The notes: a model not told the origin generated them from the letters alone. A DNA stretch of 64,000 bases from Streptomyces sp. MMG1533 (GCF_001279775.1 NZ_LGDG01000001.1:248001-312000), one strand, 5' to 3'. Shown: positions 16,782 to 25,020, counted from the stretch's first letter. Numbers and translations are program-made.

Positions 16782-17825
16782 GTGGTCGACGCCCCGCGAC
16801 GTCGCCCCGCGCGCACCGTACGGCTGCGCTCGGTGAGCGACGCAGAACTCGAGTTGCAGTACCGCGTCGTGCACGGCTACCGCCGGGCCTTCCGCATCGC
16901 CGGTGAGGGACCGGTGCTGGTGCTCATCCACGGCATAGGGGACTCCTCGGCGACCTGGGCCGAACTGATCCCGGATCTCGCCCGCACCCACACCGTGATC
17001 GCCCCGGACCTGCTCGGCCACGGCGAATCGGACAAGCCGCGCGCCGACTACTCGGTGGCCGCGTACGCCAACGGTGTGCGCGACCTGCTCACCACCCTCG
17101 GCATCGAGTCCGCGACCCTCGTCGGACACTCGCTCGGCGGGGGAGTGGCGATGCAGTTCGCCTACCAGTTCCCCGAGCGCACCGAACGGCTCATCCTGGT
17201 CAGCGCGGGCGGCGTGGGCCGCGAGGTCAACCCCGTCCTGCGGATGGTGTCCCTGCCCGGCGCCCACCTCATGCTCGCCGGCCTTCGCCTGCCCGGCATG
17301 CGCCTCCAAGTGGGCCTCGCGGTCCGCCTGATGAAGCTCCTGGACACCGACCTCGGCCAGGACGCCCCGGAGTTGCTCACCCTCGTGGACGCGCTGCCCG
17401 ACGAGACCTCGCGCAACGCCTTCATCCGCACTCTGCGGGCGGTCGTCGACTGGCGCGGGCAGGTCGTGACCATGCTCGACCGCTGCTATCTGACCGAGGG
17501 CATGCCGACCATGCTGCTGTGGGGCGACCGGGACAGTGTGGTGCCCGTACGGCACGCCTACGGGGCGCACGAGGCGATGCCGGGCAGCCGCCTGGAGATC
17601 TTCGAGCAAGCCGGCCACTTCCCGTTCCACACCGACCCGGCCCGCTTCGTCGCCCTCGTCGAGGAGTTCACCGCGGGTACGGAACCGGCCCACTGGAGCC
17701 GCGAGCACTGGCGCGACCTGCTCTGCTCGGGCCGCCCGGGCACCTTGGCCGGCCGCCCGGACACCGCCCGCAGCCGGGCTGTGGAGCGCGACCTGCGAGA
17801 AGCCAGCGAACGCAGCGCGACGTGA
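16782..17825 (+). CDS. Alpha/beta hydrolase
   Basis: Alpha/beta-hydrolase-fold protein (347 aa). HGIGDSSATW supplies the oxyanion loop, GHSLGGGVAM the nucleophile elbow serine, WGDRDSVVP the acid residue region and AGHFPFHTDP the catalytic histidine. It may be an esterase, lipase or C-C hydrolase. The GTG at 16782 is preferred because GGGAGG ends 7 nt upstream; an ATG at 16761 in the same frame is the alternative. The last 50 residues are a charged extension beyond the fold. It stands alone between a short reverse gene and the XRE/protease pair, which is convergent to it. Confidence 0.9.
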   Translation: MVDAPRRRPARTVRLRSVSDAELELQYRVVHGYRRAFRIAGEGPVLVLIHGIGDSSATWAELIPDLARTHTVIAPDLLGHGESDKPRADYSVAAYANGVRDLLTTLGIESATLVGHSLGGGVAMQFAYQFPERTERLILVSAGGVGREVNPVLRMVSLPGAHLMLAGLRLPGMRLQVGLAVRLMKLLDTDLGQDAPELLTLVDALPDETSRNAFIRTLRAVVDWRGQVVTMLDRCYLTEGMPTMLLWGDRDSVVPVRHAYGAHEAMPGSRLEIFEQAGHFPFHTDPARFVALVEEFTAGTEPAHWSREHWRDLLCSGRPGTLAGRPDTARSRAVERDLREASERSAT

Positions 17826-17840
17826 CGACGGCTCGGTCGC

Positions 17841-17861
17841 CCAGGGGCGCCGAAGCCCTGG
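17841..17861. terminator. Weak hairpin after the alpha/beta hydrolase gene
   Basis: CCAGGG (17841-17846) and CCCTGG (17856-17861) form a 6-bp stem in the gap between two convergent genes. No T-run follows, so it is only a possible terminator. Confidence 0.3.
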
Positions 17862-17903
17862 TGCGGGCAGGTCGGTCTGCTTGACCGGCGCAGGCGAGGG
17901 GGT

Positions 17904-18452
17904 TCAGCCCTGCGGCCCCAGGTAGCCCAGCGACGCCTCGATCCGCCCCGCCAGATGATCGCGTTGTACCGGGCCCCGCAGTGACGAACCGGCGAGCCAG
18001 GTGCGGCACTTGCTGGCGAGGAGCAGGCCGAAGCGTTCGGCCTCCTTCTCGTCGGCCTGGTCGAAGCGGCTGCGGGCGGCGACCTTCAGTACTGTCGCCT
18101 GCAGGTCCGCGTCGTCGCACAGTAAACGGGCAGCGACGGCCGCGCCCTCGACGTGGTGGCTGCAGTGGCCGGCGTTCATGTGCCACAGCTCGTGGCCGAG
18201 GATCACCAACTGGTGGTCGGGCGCGGTGCGTTCCTCGATCACCACGAGGTCCTGGTCGGCCATGTCGAGCCACAGTCCGCTGGCCGTGCCGGGCGGAAAG
18301 GCGGACGTACGGAAGTGGACCGGGCGGCCCCGCCGTCTGCTCATCGTGTCGCACAGCGCGCCGTACAGGTCCGCGGGCCGTGCCGGGGCGGGAAGGGTCA
18401 GCTCCGCTACCAGCTCGCCGCACAGGCGGCGCATTTCCTTACCGATGCCCAC
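17904..18452 (-). CDS. ImmA/IrrE-like metalloprotease domain protein with a TTA codon
   Basis: Small protein (182 aa) with a zinc-protease signature HELWHMNAGHC, flanked by acidic and histidine residues, as in ImmA/IrrE proteins that cleave or counteract XRE repressors. The region before it (GLWLDMADQDLVVIEERT) matches the beta-strands that precede the metal helix in that family. The start is taken at GTG 18452, which has GGGGGAG just upstream; a GTG at 18470 overlapping the XRE stop (GTGA) is an alternative. One leucine (ARLLCDD, codon 18123-18125) is encoded by TTA, the rare Streptomyces codon read by the bldA tRNA, so expression may depend on developmental stage. Confidence 0.8.
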   Translation of the reverse strand: MGIGKEMRRLCGELVAELTLPAPARPADLYGALCDTMSRRRGRPVHFRTSAFPPGTASGLWLDMADQDLVVIEERTAPDHQLVILGHELWHMNAGHCSHHVEGAAVAARLLCDDADLQATVLKVAARSRFDQADEKEAERFGLLLASKCRTWLAGSSLRGPVQRDHLAGRIEASLGYLGPQG

Positions 18453-18466
18453 AGTTCTCCCCCGGA

Positions 18467-19123
18467 TCACGACTCGGGCCGCTTGACGCTTTCCAAGAGC
18501 ATGTCCAGCCACTCCGCCACCTTGTCGCGGTGCTGGTCGGTGGGCAGCTGCGCGGCCCGCCAGGCGATCCCACGGACGCCGTGGTCCTGCAACAGCCGCT
18601 CCAGCGGATCGTCGGCGACCGCGGCCGCCTCCCGCTCACGGTCGGCGAGTTTCTGCAGAAGCTCCTGCTCGGTGCGCTGCAGGGTGCCCGCCAGCGCCTC
18701 GGGGTCCTCGGCCGTGAGGAACCCGGCGTGCACCCGGAAGAAGCGCTGGATGGCGTCGCAGTGCTCCATGGTGGGACGCCGGTCGCCGTTGATGAGCGCC
18801 CCGGCCTGCTGCCGGGACATGCCGGCGCCGTCGGCGATCTCCTGCTGGGTGTACTTGCGTCCGTTCGGCTTGAGCCGGGTGCGACGCAGCAGGTCCAGGC
18901 GTTGCAGGAACCGGGCCTGCACATCGGGCTCGCCCGCGGGGCGGCCGCTCAGCAGGGCCTTGACGACCGGCTCGGTCACGCCGGAGGCGACCGACAGGCG
19001 GCCGGTGTCGAAGACCTCCGCGTGCGGCACGCCGAGCCGGTCCGCGAGCGCGGTGACACGGACGACGACGGCCGGCAGCACAGTCGACGCCACGTCGCCC
19101 GGGCCTTCGAAGCCTTCCGACAC
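18467..19123 (-). CDS. XRE-family helix-turn-helix regulator
   Basis: DNA-binding protein (218 aa). A helix-turn-helix is visible in the middle (KYTQQEIADGAGMSRQQAG), followed by an alpha-helical segment with coiled-coil character (QRTEQELLQKLADREREAA). The GTG at 19123 is chosen because GGAG lies 8 nt upstream; upstream in-frame codons lack this. The gene precedes the ImmA/IrrE-like gene by almost no gap, which is the usual repressor/protease arrangement. The 14-bp inverted repeat at 19219-19232 upstream is a plausible operator. An amino-terminal DVASTVLPAVVVRVTALADRL-type region without clear family may sense a partner. Confidence 0.82.
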   Translation of the reverse strand: MSEGFEGPGDVASTVLPAVVVRVTALADRLGVPHAEVFDTGRLSVASGVTEPVVKALLSGRPAGEPDVQARFLQRLDLLRRTRLKPNGRKYTQQEIADGAGMSRQQAGALINGDRRPTMEHCDAIQRFFRVHAGFLTAEDPEALAGTLQRTEQELLQKLADREREAAAVADDPLERLLQDHGVRGIAWRAAQLPTDQHRDKVAEWLDMLLESVKRPES

Positions 19124-19218
19124 CGACAGATCTCCTACGTTTCTCACTGGCTTCTCACAAGCGGTTGCCGTGAACTTCCCGGAGAGTAGCGGGTTGTTCG
19201 AACTTACATCCAGGTCTC

Positions 19219-19232
19219 GCCACAACTGTGGC
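19219..19232. promoter_or_regulatory. Inverted repeat GCCACA-AC-TGTGGC, candidate XRE operator
   Basis: Perfect 6-bp arms separated by 2 bp between the XRE gene and the divergent ligand-binding-domain gene. A leftward TTGACG (19242-19247) lies just upstream of it, so a bound regulator would sit over the XRE promoter. Confidence 0.5.
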
Positions 19233-19270
19233 CAATTTCAGCCGTCAACAAGCGCGGAATGCCACGATAG

Positions 19271-19300
19271 TTGACACGACTTGCGTCGGGGCAGCAGGAT
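19271..19300 (+). promoter_or_regulatory. Housekeeping-type promoter of the ligand-binding-domain gene
   Basis: TTGACA (19271-19276) and CAGGAT (19295-19300) are separated by 18 bp, close to the HrdB-type consensus. The transcript would begin near 19307 and leave about 40 nt before the ATG at 19348. Confidence 0.55.
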
Positions 19301-19347
19301 CAACAACGCCGCGAGAAGGCCGCATAGGCAAGAGGGGTGACCTCCCG

Positions 19348-20022
19348 ATGGCATTTCAGGCAGGTGGGCAGCGGTCGGTGCCGCGGCCCGTCCCCGAGAG
19401 TCTTGAGGCCCAGGCTTATCTACAGGACTATGTCGCGCTCCTGGAGGCCGTCCCCTTCCCGTCCGTCGTCGTGGATCACCGCTGGGACGTCGTCCTGGCC
19501 AACATCGCTTTCGCGTCACTTTTCCGTGGTGTGGGGCCCCATCCGACAGCGATGCCGGGTGACAACTTCCTGAGGTTCGTCCTCTTCCACCCGGACGCGA
19601 GTTCCGTCCTCGGCGAGCACGAGTCGCGCTGGTGCCTGCCGATGCTGGCGCACTTCGCCGCCGCCGTGGAGCGGCACGGCCACGACCACGGCCTCCAGTC
19701 GATCCGCCGGGACATCGCCCAGGACCCGATCATGGAGGCCGCCTACCGGCAGGGCCTGCCGCACTGGATCCGCGCGGTCGGCGAGCAGGCCGTGGAGCAC
19801 GACGGCGCGGTCCGCCCGGTGAAGCACCCCGACCCGCGCTGGGGCGCCACCGAGTGCCGGGTCGTCGACGAGACGCCCAGGACCCTGGCAGACATGGGCT
19901 ACACCCGGCTGACGCTGGTCCTGCGCCCCGCCCGCCGCCCGGTGGCCCCGGCGGCGCGACGGACGGCCCGCCCGCGCCGTACGGCGGGGCACCTCAGCGT
20001 GGTGCCCGCCCCCGAGGTCTGA
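19348..20022 (+). CDS. Standalone MmyB-like (MLTR) ligand-binding domain protein without HTH
   Basis: Protein of 224 aa that resembles the C-terminal ligand-binding domain of MltR/MmyB-type XRE regulators. The typical opening (VALLEAVPFPSVVVDHRWDV), an NFLRF stretch and a W-containing fold (HPDPRWGATECRVV) are visible, but there is no helix-turn-helix before it: the first 30 residues are a polar tail. In this family the HTH is normally at the N-terminus of the same chain. The C-terminus is a basic, proline-rich tail. It is divergent from an XRE gene that has an HTH but lacks this domain, so the two could work together. The start ATG is supported by the promoter upstream. Confidence 0.75.
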   Translation: MAFQAGGQRSVPRPVPESLEAQAYLQDYVALLEAVPFPSVVVDHRWDVVLANIAFASLFRGVGPHPTAMPGDNFLRFVLFHPDASSVLGEHESRWCLPMLAHFAAAVERHGHDHGLQSIRRDIAQDPIMEAAYRQGLPHWIRAVGEQAVEHDGAVRPVKHPDPRWGATECRVVDETPRTLADMGYTRLTLVLRPARRPVAPAARRTARPRRTAGHLSVVPAPEV

Positions 20023-20109
20023 CAGGCACCGTCGGCGTTCAGGTCGCCGACGGCGCCTCGTCAAAGCGCGTTCCCCCGTTGTGTGGTGGCATTCCCAGGT
20101 AGGGAAGCA

Positions 20110-20124
20110 TGTGACATAGTACTG
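20110..20124 (-). promoter_or_regulatory. Putative GntR operator 1 (hydroxyproline cluster)
   Basis: Read on the minus strand the site is CAGTACTATGTCACA. It agrees with the site at 23006-23020 at 13 of 15 positions and shares ATGTCAC with the site at 25006-25020. It lies 2 bp before the GTG of the first dehydrogenase gene, a position where a repressor would block initiation. Confidence 0.5.
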
Positions 20125-20126
20125 AT

Positions 20127-21278
20127 GTGAGCGAGCGACTGACCTGCGATGTCGTGGTCGTCGGAGCCGGAATGGTCGGCGCCGCCTGCGCCCTGTACGC
20201 GGCCAGGGCCGGCCTCGACGTCACCGTCGTCGACCGCGGCTCGGTGGCCGGAGGTACGACCGGCGGGGGCGAGGGCAACCTGCTGGTCTCCGACAAGGAG
20301 CCGGGGCCGGAGCTGGACCTGGCGCTGCTGTCCGGCCGACTGTGGAGCGAACTCGCCGAGGAACTCGGGGAGTTCGTGGAGTACGAGGCCAAGGGCGGTG
20401 TCGTCGTGGCCTCTTCGCCCGGCGGGCTCGCCGCACTGGAGCGTTTCGCCGACGAACAGCGGGCCGCCGGAGTGGTCGCCGAACCGGTCGCGGGCGACGC
20501 ACTGTACGACCTCGAACCCCACCTCGCGCCGGGGCTGCCCGGCGCCGTCCACTACCCCCAGGACTGCCAGGTGATGCCCGCCCTGGCCGCCGCCCACCTG
20601 GTCCGTGCGTCGGGCGCCCGCCTGCTCACCGGCCGGACCGTGACCGAGGTACTGCGCACCCCGGCCGGAACCGTGCGCGGAGTCCGTACCGACCACGGGG
20701 ACATCCACGCTCCCGCCGTCGTCAACGCGGCCGGCACCTGGGGCGCCGAACTGGCCGCCCTCGCCGGAGCCTTGCTCCCGGTCCTCCCGCGCCGCGGCTT
20801 CGTCCTCGTCACCGAACCGCTCCCGCGCAGGGTCCGCCACAAGGTGTACGCCGCCGACTACGTGGCCGACGTGGCCAGCGACTCGGCCGCGCTGCAGACC
20901 TCGCCGGTCGTCGAGGGCACGGCGGCCGGGCCGATCCTGATCGGCGCGAGCCGGGAACGGGTCGGCTACGACCGGACGTTCTCGCTGCCGGTCGTACGGG
21001 CCCTGGCGGCGGGCGCGACCCGGCTGTTCCCCTTCCTCTCGGACGTCCGCGCCATGCGCGCCTACCTCGGCTTCCGCCCCTACATGCCCGACCACCTGCC
21101 CGCCGTCGGCCCCGACCCCCGCGTCCCCGGGCTGTACCACGCCTGCGGTCACGAGGGCGCGGGCATCGGCCTCGCCACCGGCACCGGGCGCCTGATCGCG
21201 CAGACGCTGACCGCGAAGAGCCCCGACCTGGACCTGACGCCGTTCCGGCCCGACCGCTTCACCGAGGAGGCCGCGTGA
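20127..21278 (+). CDS. FAD-dependent D-hydroxyproline dehydrogenase subunit (DadA-like)
   Basis: Flavin amine oxidase subunit (383 aa) that would oxidise cis-4-hydroxy-D-proline. The N-terminal dinucleotide fold is DVVVVGAGMVGAACA with a following VVDRGSVAGG, and the C-terminal FAD-binding end reads GHEGAGIGLATGTG, as in DadA/glycine oxidase-type proteins. It is the first gene of a three-gene set encoding an FAD enzyme, a 2Fe-2S protein and a second flavoprotein, the arrangement of multi-subunit D-hydroxyproline dehydrogenase (HcnC/HcnA/HcnB-like). The GTG has no Shine-Dalgarno sequence, so the transcript may be leaderless. Its stop overlaps the next GTG. Confidence 0.85.
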   Translation: MSERLTCDVVVVGAGMVGAACALYAARAGLDVTVVDRGSVAGGTTGGGEGNLLVSDKEPGPELDLALLSGRLWSELAEELGEFVEYEAKGGVVVASSPGGLAALERFADEQRAAGVVAEPVAGDALYDLEPHLAPGLPGAVHYPQDCQVMPALAAAHLVRASGARLLTGRTVTEVLRTPAGTVRGVRTDHGDIHAPAVVNAAGTWGAELAALAGALLPVLPRRGFVLVTEPLPRRVRHKVYAADYVADVASDSAALQTSPVVEGTAAGPILIGASRERVGYDRTFSLPVVRALAAGATRLFPFLSDVRAMRAYLGFRPYMPDHLPAVGPDPRVPGLYHACGHEGAGIGLATGTGRLIAQTLTAKSPDLDLTPFRPDRFTEEAA

Positions 21279-21577
21279 GCTCTCCCCTGGACCTGGCCGG
21301 CGCCCGGCCGGGCCCCGCCTTCACGGTCACCCTGGACGGCCGCGAGATCGAGGCACTGCCCGGCCAGACGATCGCCGCCGCACTCTGGGCGGTCGGCGTC
21401 ACTTCCTGGCGCACCACCCGCGGCGCGGGCCGGCCGCGCGGTGTCTTCTGCGGGATCGGCGTCTGCTTCGACTGCCTGGTGACCGTCAACGACCGCCCGA
21501 ACCAACGCGCCTGTCTGGTGCCCCTGCACCCGGGCGACGCCATCCGTACGCAGGAGGGGACGGGCCACGATGACTGA
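21275..21577 (+). CDS. (2Fe-2S)-binding small subunit of the D-hydroxyproline dehydrogenase
   Basis: Small ferredoxin-like subunit (100 aa). The cluster cysteines are CGIGVC (CX4C), then FDC and a fourth in QRAC, within a short beta-grasp fold typical of HcnA-type subunits. GAGGAGG lies 3-8 nt before the GTG, which overlaps the previous stop. The gene also overlaps the start of the following flavoprotein gene by 8 bp. It would pass electrons between the two flavoprotein subunits. Confidence 0.88.
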   Translation: MSSPLDLAGARPGPAFTVTLDGREIEALPGQTIAAALWAVGVTSWRTTRGAGRPRGVFCGIGVCFDCLVTVNDRPNQRACLVPLHPGDAIRTQEGTGHDD

Positions 21578-22967
21578 CCGACCGCATCTCGCGGTGATCG
21601 GCGCGGGTCCGGCCGGTCTCGCCGCCACCGTCGCCGCCGCGTCTGGGGGCATCCGGGTCACGCTGGTCGACTCGGCGGCGGACGCGGGCGGGCAGTTCTA
21701 CCGGCAGCCCGCAGCCGCACTTGGAGCCCGCCGCCCGCAGGCCCTGCACCACCGGTGGCGGACCTGGGTGCGACTGCGGGACGGCTTGCGCACCCACGTA
21801 AAGGCGGGCACAGCACGACATTTGACGAATCATCATGTGTGGTTCGTCGAGCGGCACGAACACGGCTTCACCGTGCACGCGCTGCTCGGCCCCGAGCAGG
21901 TGGACCCGGTCGAGGTGCGCGCCGACGCCGTCCTTCTCGCCACCGGGGGCTACGAGAAGGTGCTGCCCTTCCCCGGCTGGACCCTCCCCGGTGTCGTCAC
22001 CGCGGGCGGCGCCCAGGCCATGCTCAAGGGCGCCCTCGCGGTGTCCGGCCGCAGCGCCGTCGTCGCCGGGACCGGGCCGCTGCTGCTGCCCGTGGCGACC
22101 GGCCTCGCCGCGGCCGGGGTGGAGGTGGCCGCGCTCGTCGAGTCCGCCGGCCCCAAGGCGTTCGTACGACGGACCCGCGCACTCGTCGCCCAGCCGGGCA
22201 AGGTCGCCGAAGGCGCCCAGTACGCCGCCCGGTTGCTGCGCCATCGGGTCCGGCTCCTCGCGGGGCATGCCGTCGTCGAGGCGCACGGCACCGAGCGGCT
22301 GGCAGCGGTCACCGTCGCCGCGCTCGACACCGACGGGCGGGTGCGGCCCGGCACCGAGCGCCGCATCCCCTGCGACACCCTCGCCGTCGGCCACGGCATG
22401 CTGCCGCACACCGATCTCGCTCAGACATCGGGATGCCGGCTCGACGGGCCGGACGTCCACGTCGACGACGAGCAGCGCACCAGCGTCCCCGGCGTCTGGG
22501 CGGCGGGCGAGACCACCGGCATCGGCGGCGCCGCCCTCTCCCTCGCCGAGGGCCACATCGCCGGACGCTCCGTCGCGGCCCGTCTGCAGGACACCGACCC
22601 CGACCCGCGCGCATGGGCGGCGGCAGCCAGGACCCGTGCCCGGCTGCGGGCCTTCTCCGCCGCATTGGACAGCGTGTATGCCCCGCCCGCCCACTGGACC
22701 GAGCAGGTCACCGACGACACCGTCGTCTGCCGTTGCGAGGAGGTCACCGGCGGCGCGATCCGAGAGGCCGTGACGGAGTTGGGCGCCGGCGACCCGCGCA
22801 CCGTGAAGCTGCTGACGCGGGCCGGGATGGGCTGGTGCCAGGGCCGGGTGTGCGGGCCCGCGGTCGCGGGGCTCGCCGGGTGCGAGCTCACGCCGTCCCG
22901 GCGGCCGTTCGCCCGCCCGGTGCCGTTGGGGGTGCTGGCCCGGGCCGGGGAGTCCGAGGAGCACTGA
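21570..22967 (+). CDS. NAD(P)/FAD-dependent dehydrogenase subunit with C-terminal 2Fe-2S motif (HcnB-like)
   Basis: Second flavoprotein (465 aa) of the dehydrogenase. Residues 5-35 hold the first nucleotide-binding fold (LAVIGAGPAGLAA), a central part has the second (AVVAGTGPLLLPVA) and VWAAGETTGIGG is the FAD end motif. The last 110 residues contain CRCEEV and GWCQGRVC, cysteines of the BFD-like 2Fe-2S binding domain found in HcnB/SoxA-type proteins. It is the last gene of the coupled trio; the deaminase gene follows after about 75 bp with its own promoter-like and operator-like sequence. Confidence 0.87.
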   Translation: MTDRPHLAVIGAGPAGLAATVAAASGGIRVTLVDSAADAGGQFYRQPAAALGARRPQALHHRWRTWVRLRDGLRTHVKAGTARHLTNHHVWFVERHEHGFTVHALLGPEQVDPVEVRADAVLLATGGYEKVLPFPGWTLPGVVTAGGAQAMLKGALAVSGRSAVVAGTGPLLLPVATGLAAAGVEVAALVESAGPKAFVRRTRALVAQPGKVAEGAQYAARLLRHRVRLLAGHAVVEAHGTERLAAVTVAALDTDGRVRPGTERRIPCDTLAVGHGMLPHTDLAQTSGCRLDGPDVHVDDEQRTSVPGVWAAGETTGIGGAALSLAEGHIAGRSVAARLQDTDPDPRAWAAAARTRARLRAFSAALDSVYAPPAHWTEQVTDDTVVCRCEEVTGGAIREAVTELGAGDPRTVKLLTRAGMGWCQGRVCGPAVAGLAGCELTPSRRPFARPVPLGVLARAGESEEH

Positions 22968-23005
22968 GTCCACCACGACGCCCGCTGTCCTGGACCTCTG
23001 CCACA

Positions 23006-23020
23006 CAGTAAAATGTCACA
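23006..23020 (+). promoter_or_regulatory. Putative GntR operator 2 overlapping a -10 box
   Basis: CAGTAAAATGTCACA overlaps TAAAAT (23009-23014), a good -10 hexamer for the deaminase gene; the -35 (about 22985) is weak. The same 15-bp pattern occurs before the dehydrogenase operon and before the regulator gene, so a single repressor could control all three. Confidence 0.55.
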
Positions 23021-23042
23021 CCCTATTGAGATGGGACCCCGG

Positions 23043-23939
23043 ATGACCACCACCGAGCCCCGCCCCTGGCGCGGCGTCCTCGTCGCCACCGCCCTTCCGC
23101 TGAACGACGACCTCTCCGTCGACTACGACAAGTTCGCCGAGCACTGCGCCTGGCTGGTCGACAACGGCTGCGACGGCGTCGTACCGAACGGCTCGCTCGG
23201 CGAGTACCAGGTGCTCACCCCCGAGGAGCGGGCCAGGGTCGTCGAGACGGCCGTGGCCGCCATCGGCGGCGAGCGCGTGATGCCCGGCGTCGCCGCCTAC
23301 GGCTCCGCCGAGGCCCGCCGCTGGGCCGAGCAGGCGCGCGACGCGGGCTGCGCCTCCGTGATGCTGCTGCCGCCCAACGCCTACCGCGCCGACGAGCGCT
23401 CCGTCCTCGCCCACTACGCGGAGGTCGCCGAGGCGGGTGTGCCGATCGTCGCCTACAACAACCCCATCGACACCAAGGTCGACCTGGTGCCCGAACTGCT
23501 CGCCAAGCTGCACGGCGAGGGCTGCATCCACGCCGTCAAGGAGTTCTCCGGCGATGTCCGCCGCGCCTACCAGCTCGCCGAACTCGCCCCCGGACTCGAC
23601 CTGTTGATCGGTGCGGACGACGTCCTGCTGGAGCTCGCGATCGCCGGCGCCAAGGGCTGGGTGGCCGGCTATCCGAACGCGCTGCCCGCCGCCACCGTCG
23701 AGCTCTACCGCGCGGCCGTCGGCGGCGACCTGGGCACCGCCAGGAAGCTGTACGAGCAACTGCACCCGCTGCTGCGCTGGGACTCCAAGGTCGAGTTCGT
23801 CCAGGCCATCAAGCTGTCCATGGACATCGTCGGCCGCCACGGCGGCCCCGTGCGCCCGCCGCGCGTCCCGCTGCTGCCCGAGCAGGAGGCCGCCGTCCGC
23901 GCCGCCACCGAGAAGGCGGTCGCGGCCGGACTCGCGTAA
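23043..23939 (+). CDS. DHDPS-family lyase, probable pyrroline-4-hydroxy-2-carboxylate deaminase
   Basis: Dihydrodipicolinate synthase-type TIM barrel enzyme (298 aa) that would convert Pyr4H2C to alpha-ketoglutarate semialdehyde and ammonia. The Schiff-base lysine is in HAVKEFSGD, the assisting tyrosine in VAYNNP and the binding loop in PNGSLGEY. Function is inferred from its position between D-hydroxyproline dehydrogenase and hydroxyproline epimerase, since the fold alone also fits DapA or NanA. ATG 23043 gives a normal N-terminus; an ATG at 23013 would lie inside the operator. Confidence 0.85.
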   Translation: MTTTEPRPWRGVLVATALPLNDDLSVDYDKFAEHCAWLVDNGCDGVVPNGSLGEYQVLTPEERARVVETAVAAIGGERVMPGVAAYGSAEARRWAEQARDAGCASVMLLPPNAYRADERSVLAHYAEVAEAGVPIVAYNNPIDTKVDLVPELLAKLHGEGCIHAVKEFSGDVRRAYQLAELAPGLDLLIGADDVLLELAIAGAKGWVAGYPNALPAATVELYRAAVGGDLGTARKLYEQLHPLLRWDSKVEFVQAIKLSMDIVGRHGGPVRPPRVPLLPEQEAAVRAATEKAVAAGLA

Positions 23940-23978
23940 GGCAATTCCCGTCGGTCCGTCACGTTCACCAGGAGCGTC

Positions 23979-24980
23979 ATGCGCAGCAAACTCGTCCTGC
24001 ACGCCGTCGACTCGCACACCGAGGGCATGCCCACCCGCGTGATCACCGGCGGCATCGGCACGATCCCCGGCGCGACCATGAACGAGCGGCGCCTGTACTT
24101 CCGTGAGCACCGCGACGACATCAAGCAGCTCCTGATGAACGAACCGCGCGGCCACGCGGCCATGAGCGGCGCCATCCTCCAGCCGCCCACCCGCCCCGAC
24201 TGCGACTGGGGCGTCGTCTACATCGAGGTCTCGGGCTACCTGCCCATGTGCGGGCACGGCACGATCGGCGTGGCGACCGTGCTCGTCGAGACCGGCATGG
24301 TCGAGGTCGTCGAGCCGGTCACCACGATCCGGCTCGACACCCCGGCGGGCCCGGTCGTCGCCGAGGTGGCGGTTCAGGACGGCGCCGCGCAGGCGGTCAC
24401 GCTCAGGAACGTCCCGTCCTTCTCCGTCGGCCTCGACCGCAAGATCACGCTCGCCGACGGGCGCACGATGACATACGACATGGCATACGGCGGCAACTTC
24501 TACGCCATCCTGCCGCTGGAGCAGTTCGGGCTGCCCTTCGACCGGGCCCGCAAGGACGACATCCTCAAGGCCGGCCTGTCCCTGATGGAGGCGATCAACG
24601 CCGAGGAGGAACCCGCCCACCCCGAGGACCCGTCCATCCGGGGCTGCCACCACGTCCACCTGATCGCCCCCGGAGCCACCGCCCGCCACTCCCGGCACGC
24701 GATGGCGATCCACCCCGGCTGGTTCGACCGCTCGCCCTGCGGGACCGGCACCAGCGCCCGCATGGCACAGCTCCATGCGCGGGGCGAACTGCCCCTGAAC
24801 ACCGAGTTCGTCAACGAGTCCTTCATCGGCACGCACTTCACCGGTCGTCTCCTCGGCACCACCGAGGTCGCAGGCCGCCCGGCCGTCCTGCCCAGCTTCA
24901 CCGGCCGCGCCTGGATCACCGGAACCGCCCAGTACCTGCTCGACCCGACCGATCCGTTCCCGGCGGGATTCGTCCTCTAG
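23979..24980 (+). CDS. 4-hydroxyproline 2-epimerase (proline racemase family)
   Basis: Epimerase (333 aa) that turns trans-4-hydroxy-L-proline into cis-4-hydroxy-D-proline, the first step of the pathway. The two catalytic cysteines are in LPMCGHGTIGV and DRSPCGTGTSA. The cysteine at the first position separates true racemases/epimerases from the threonine-bearing dehydratases of the family. AGGAG precedes the ATG by 4 nt. It is followed by the GntR regulator gene and preceded by the deaminase gene with a 39-bp gap, probably in one transcript with the deaminase. Confidence 0.9.
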   Translation: MRSKLVLHAVDSHTEGMPTRVITGGIGTIPGATMNERRLYFREHRDDIKQLLMNEPRGHAAMSGAILQPPTRPDCDWGVVYIEVSGYLPMCGHGTIGVATVLVETGMVEVVEPVTTIRLDTPAGPVVAEVAVQDGAAQAVTLRNVPSFSVGLDRKITLADGRTMTYDMAYGGNFYAILPLEQFGLPFDRARKDDILKAGLSLMEAINAEEEPAHPEDPSIRGCHHVHLIAPGATARHSRHAMAIHPGWFDRSPCGTGTSARMAQLHARGELPLNTEFVNESFIGTHFTGRLLGTTEVAGRPAVLPSFTGRAWITGTAQYLLDPTDPFPAGFVL

Positions 24981-25005
24981 ACGTCGAGGACAATGGCCGG
25001 TGTCG

Positions 25006-25020
25006 CGTGACATTGCACAA
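25006..25020 (-). promoter_or_regulatory. Putative GntR operator 3 (before the regulator gene)
   Basis: Read on the minus strand it is TTGTGCAATGTCACG, sharing AATGTCAC and a GT four bases before it with operators 1 and 2. It ends 14 bp before the start of the GntR gene, which fits autoregulation. Confidence 0.45.

Noticed and set aside
16526..16906. Plus-strand open frame before the alpha/beta hydrolase
   Set aside because: It is Arg/Pro-rich and antisense or out of frame to two supported genes.
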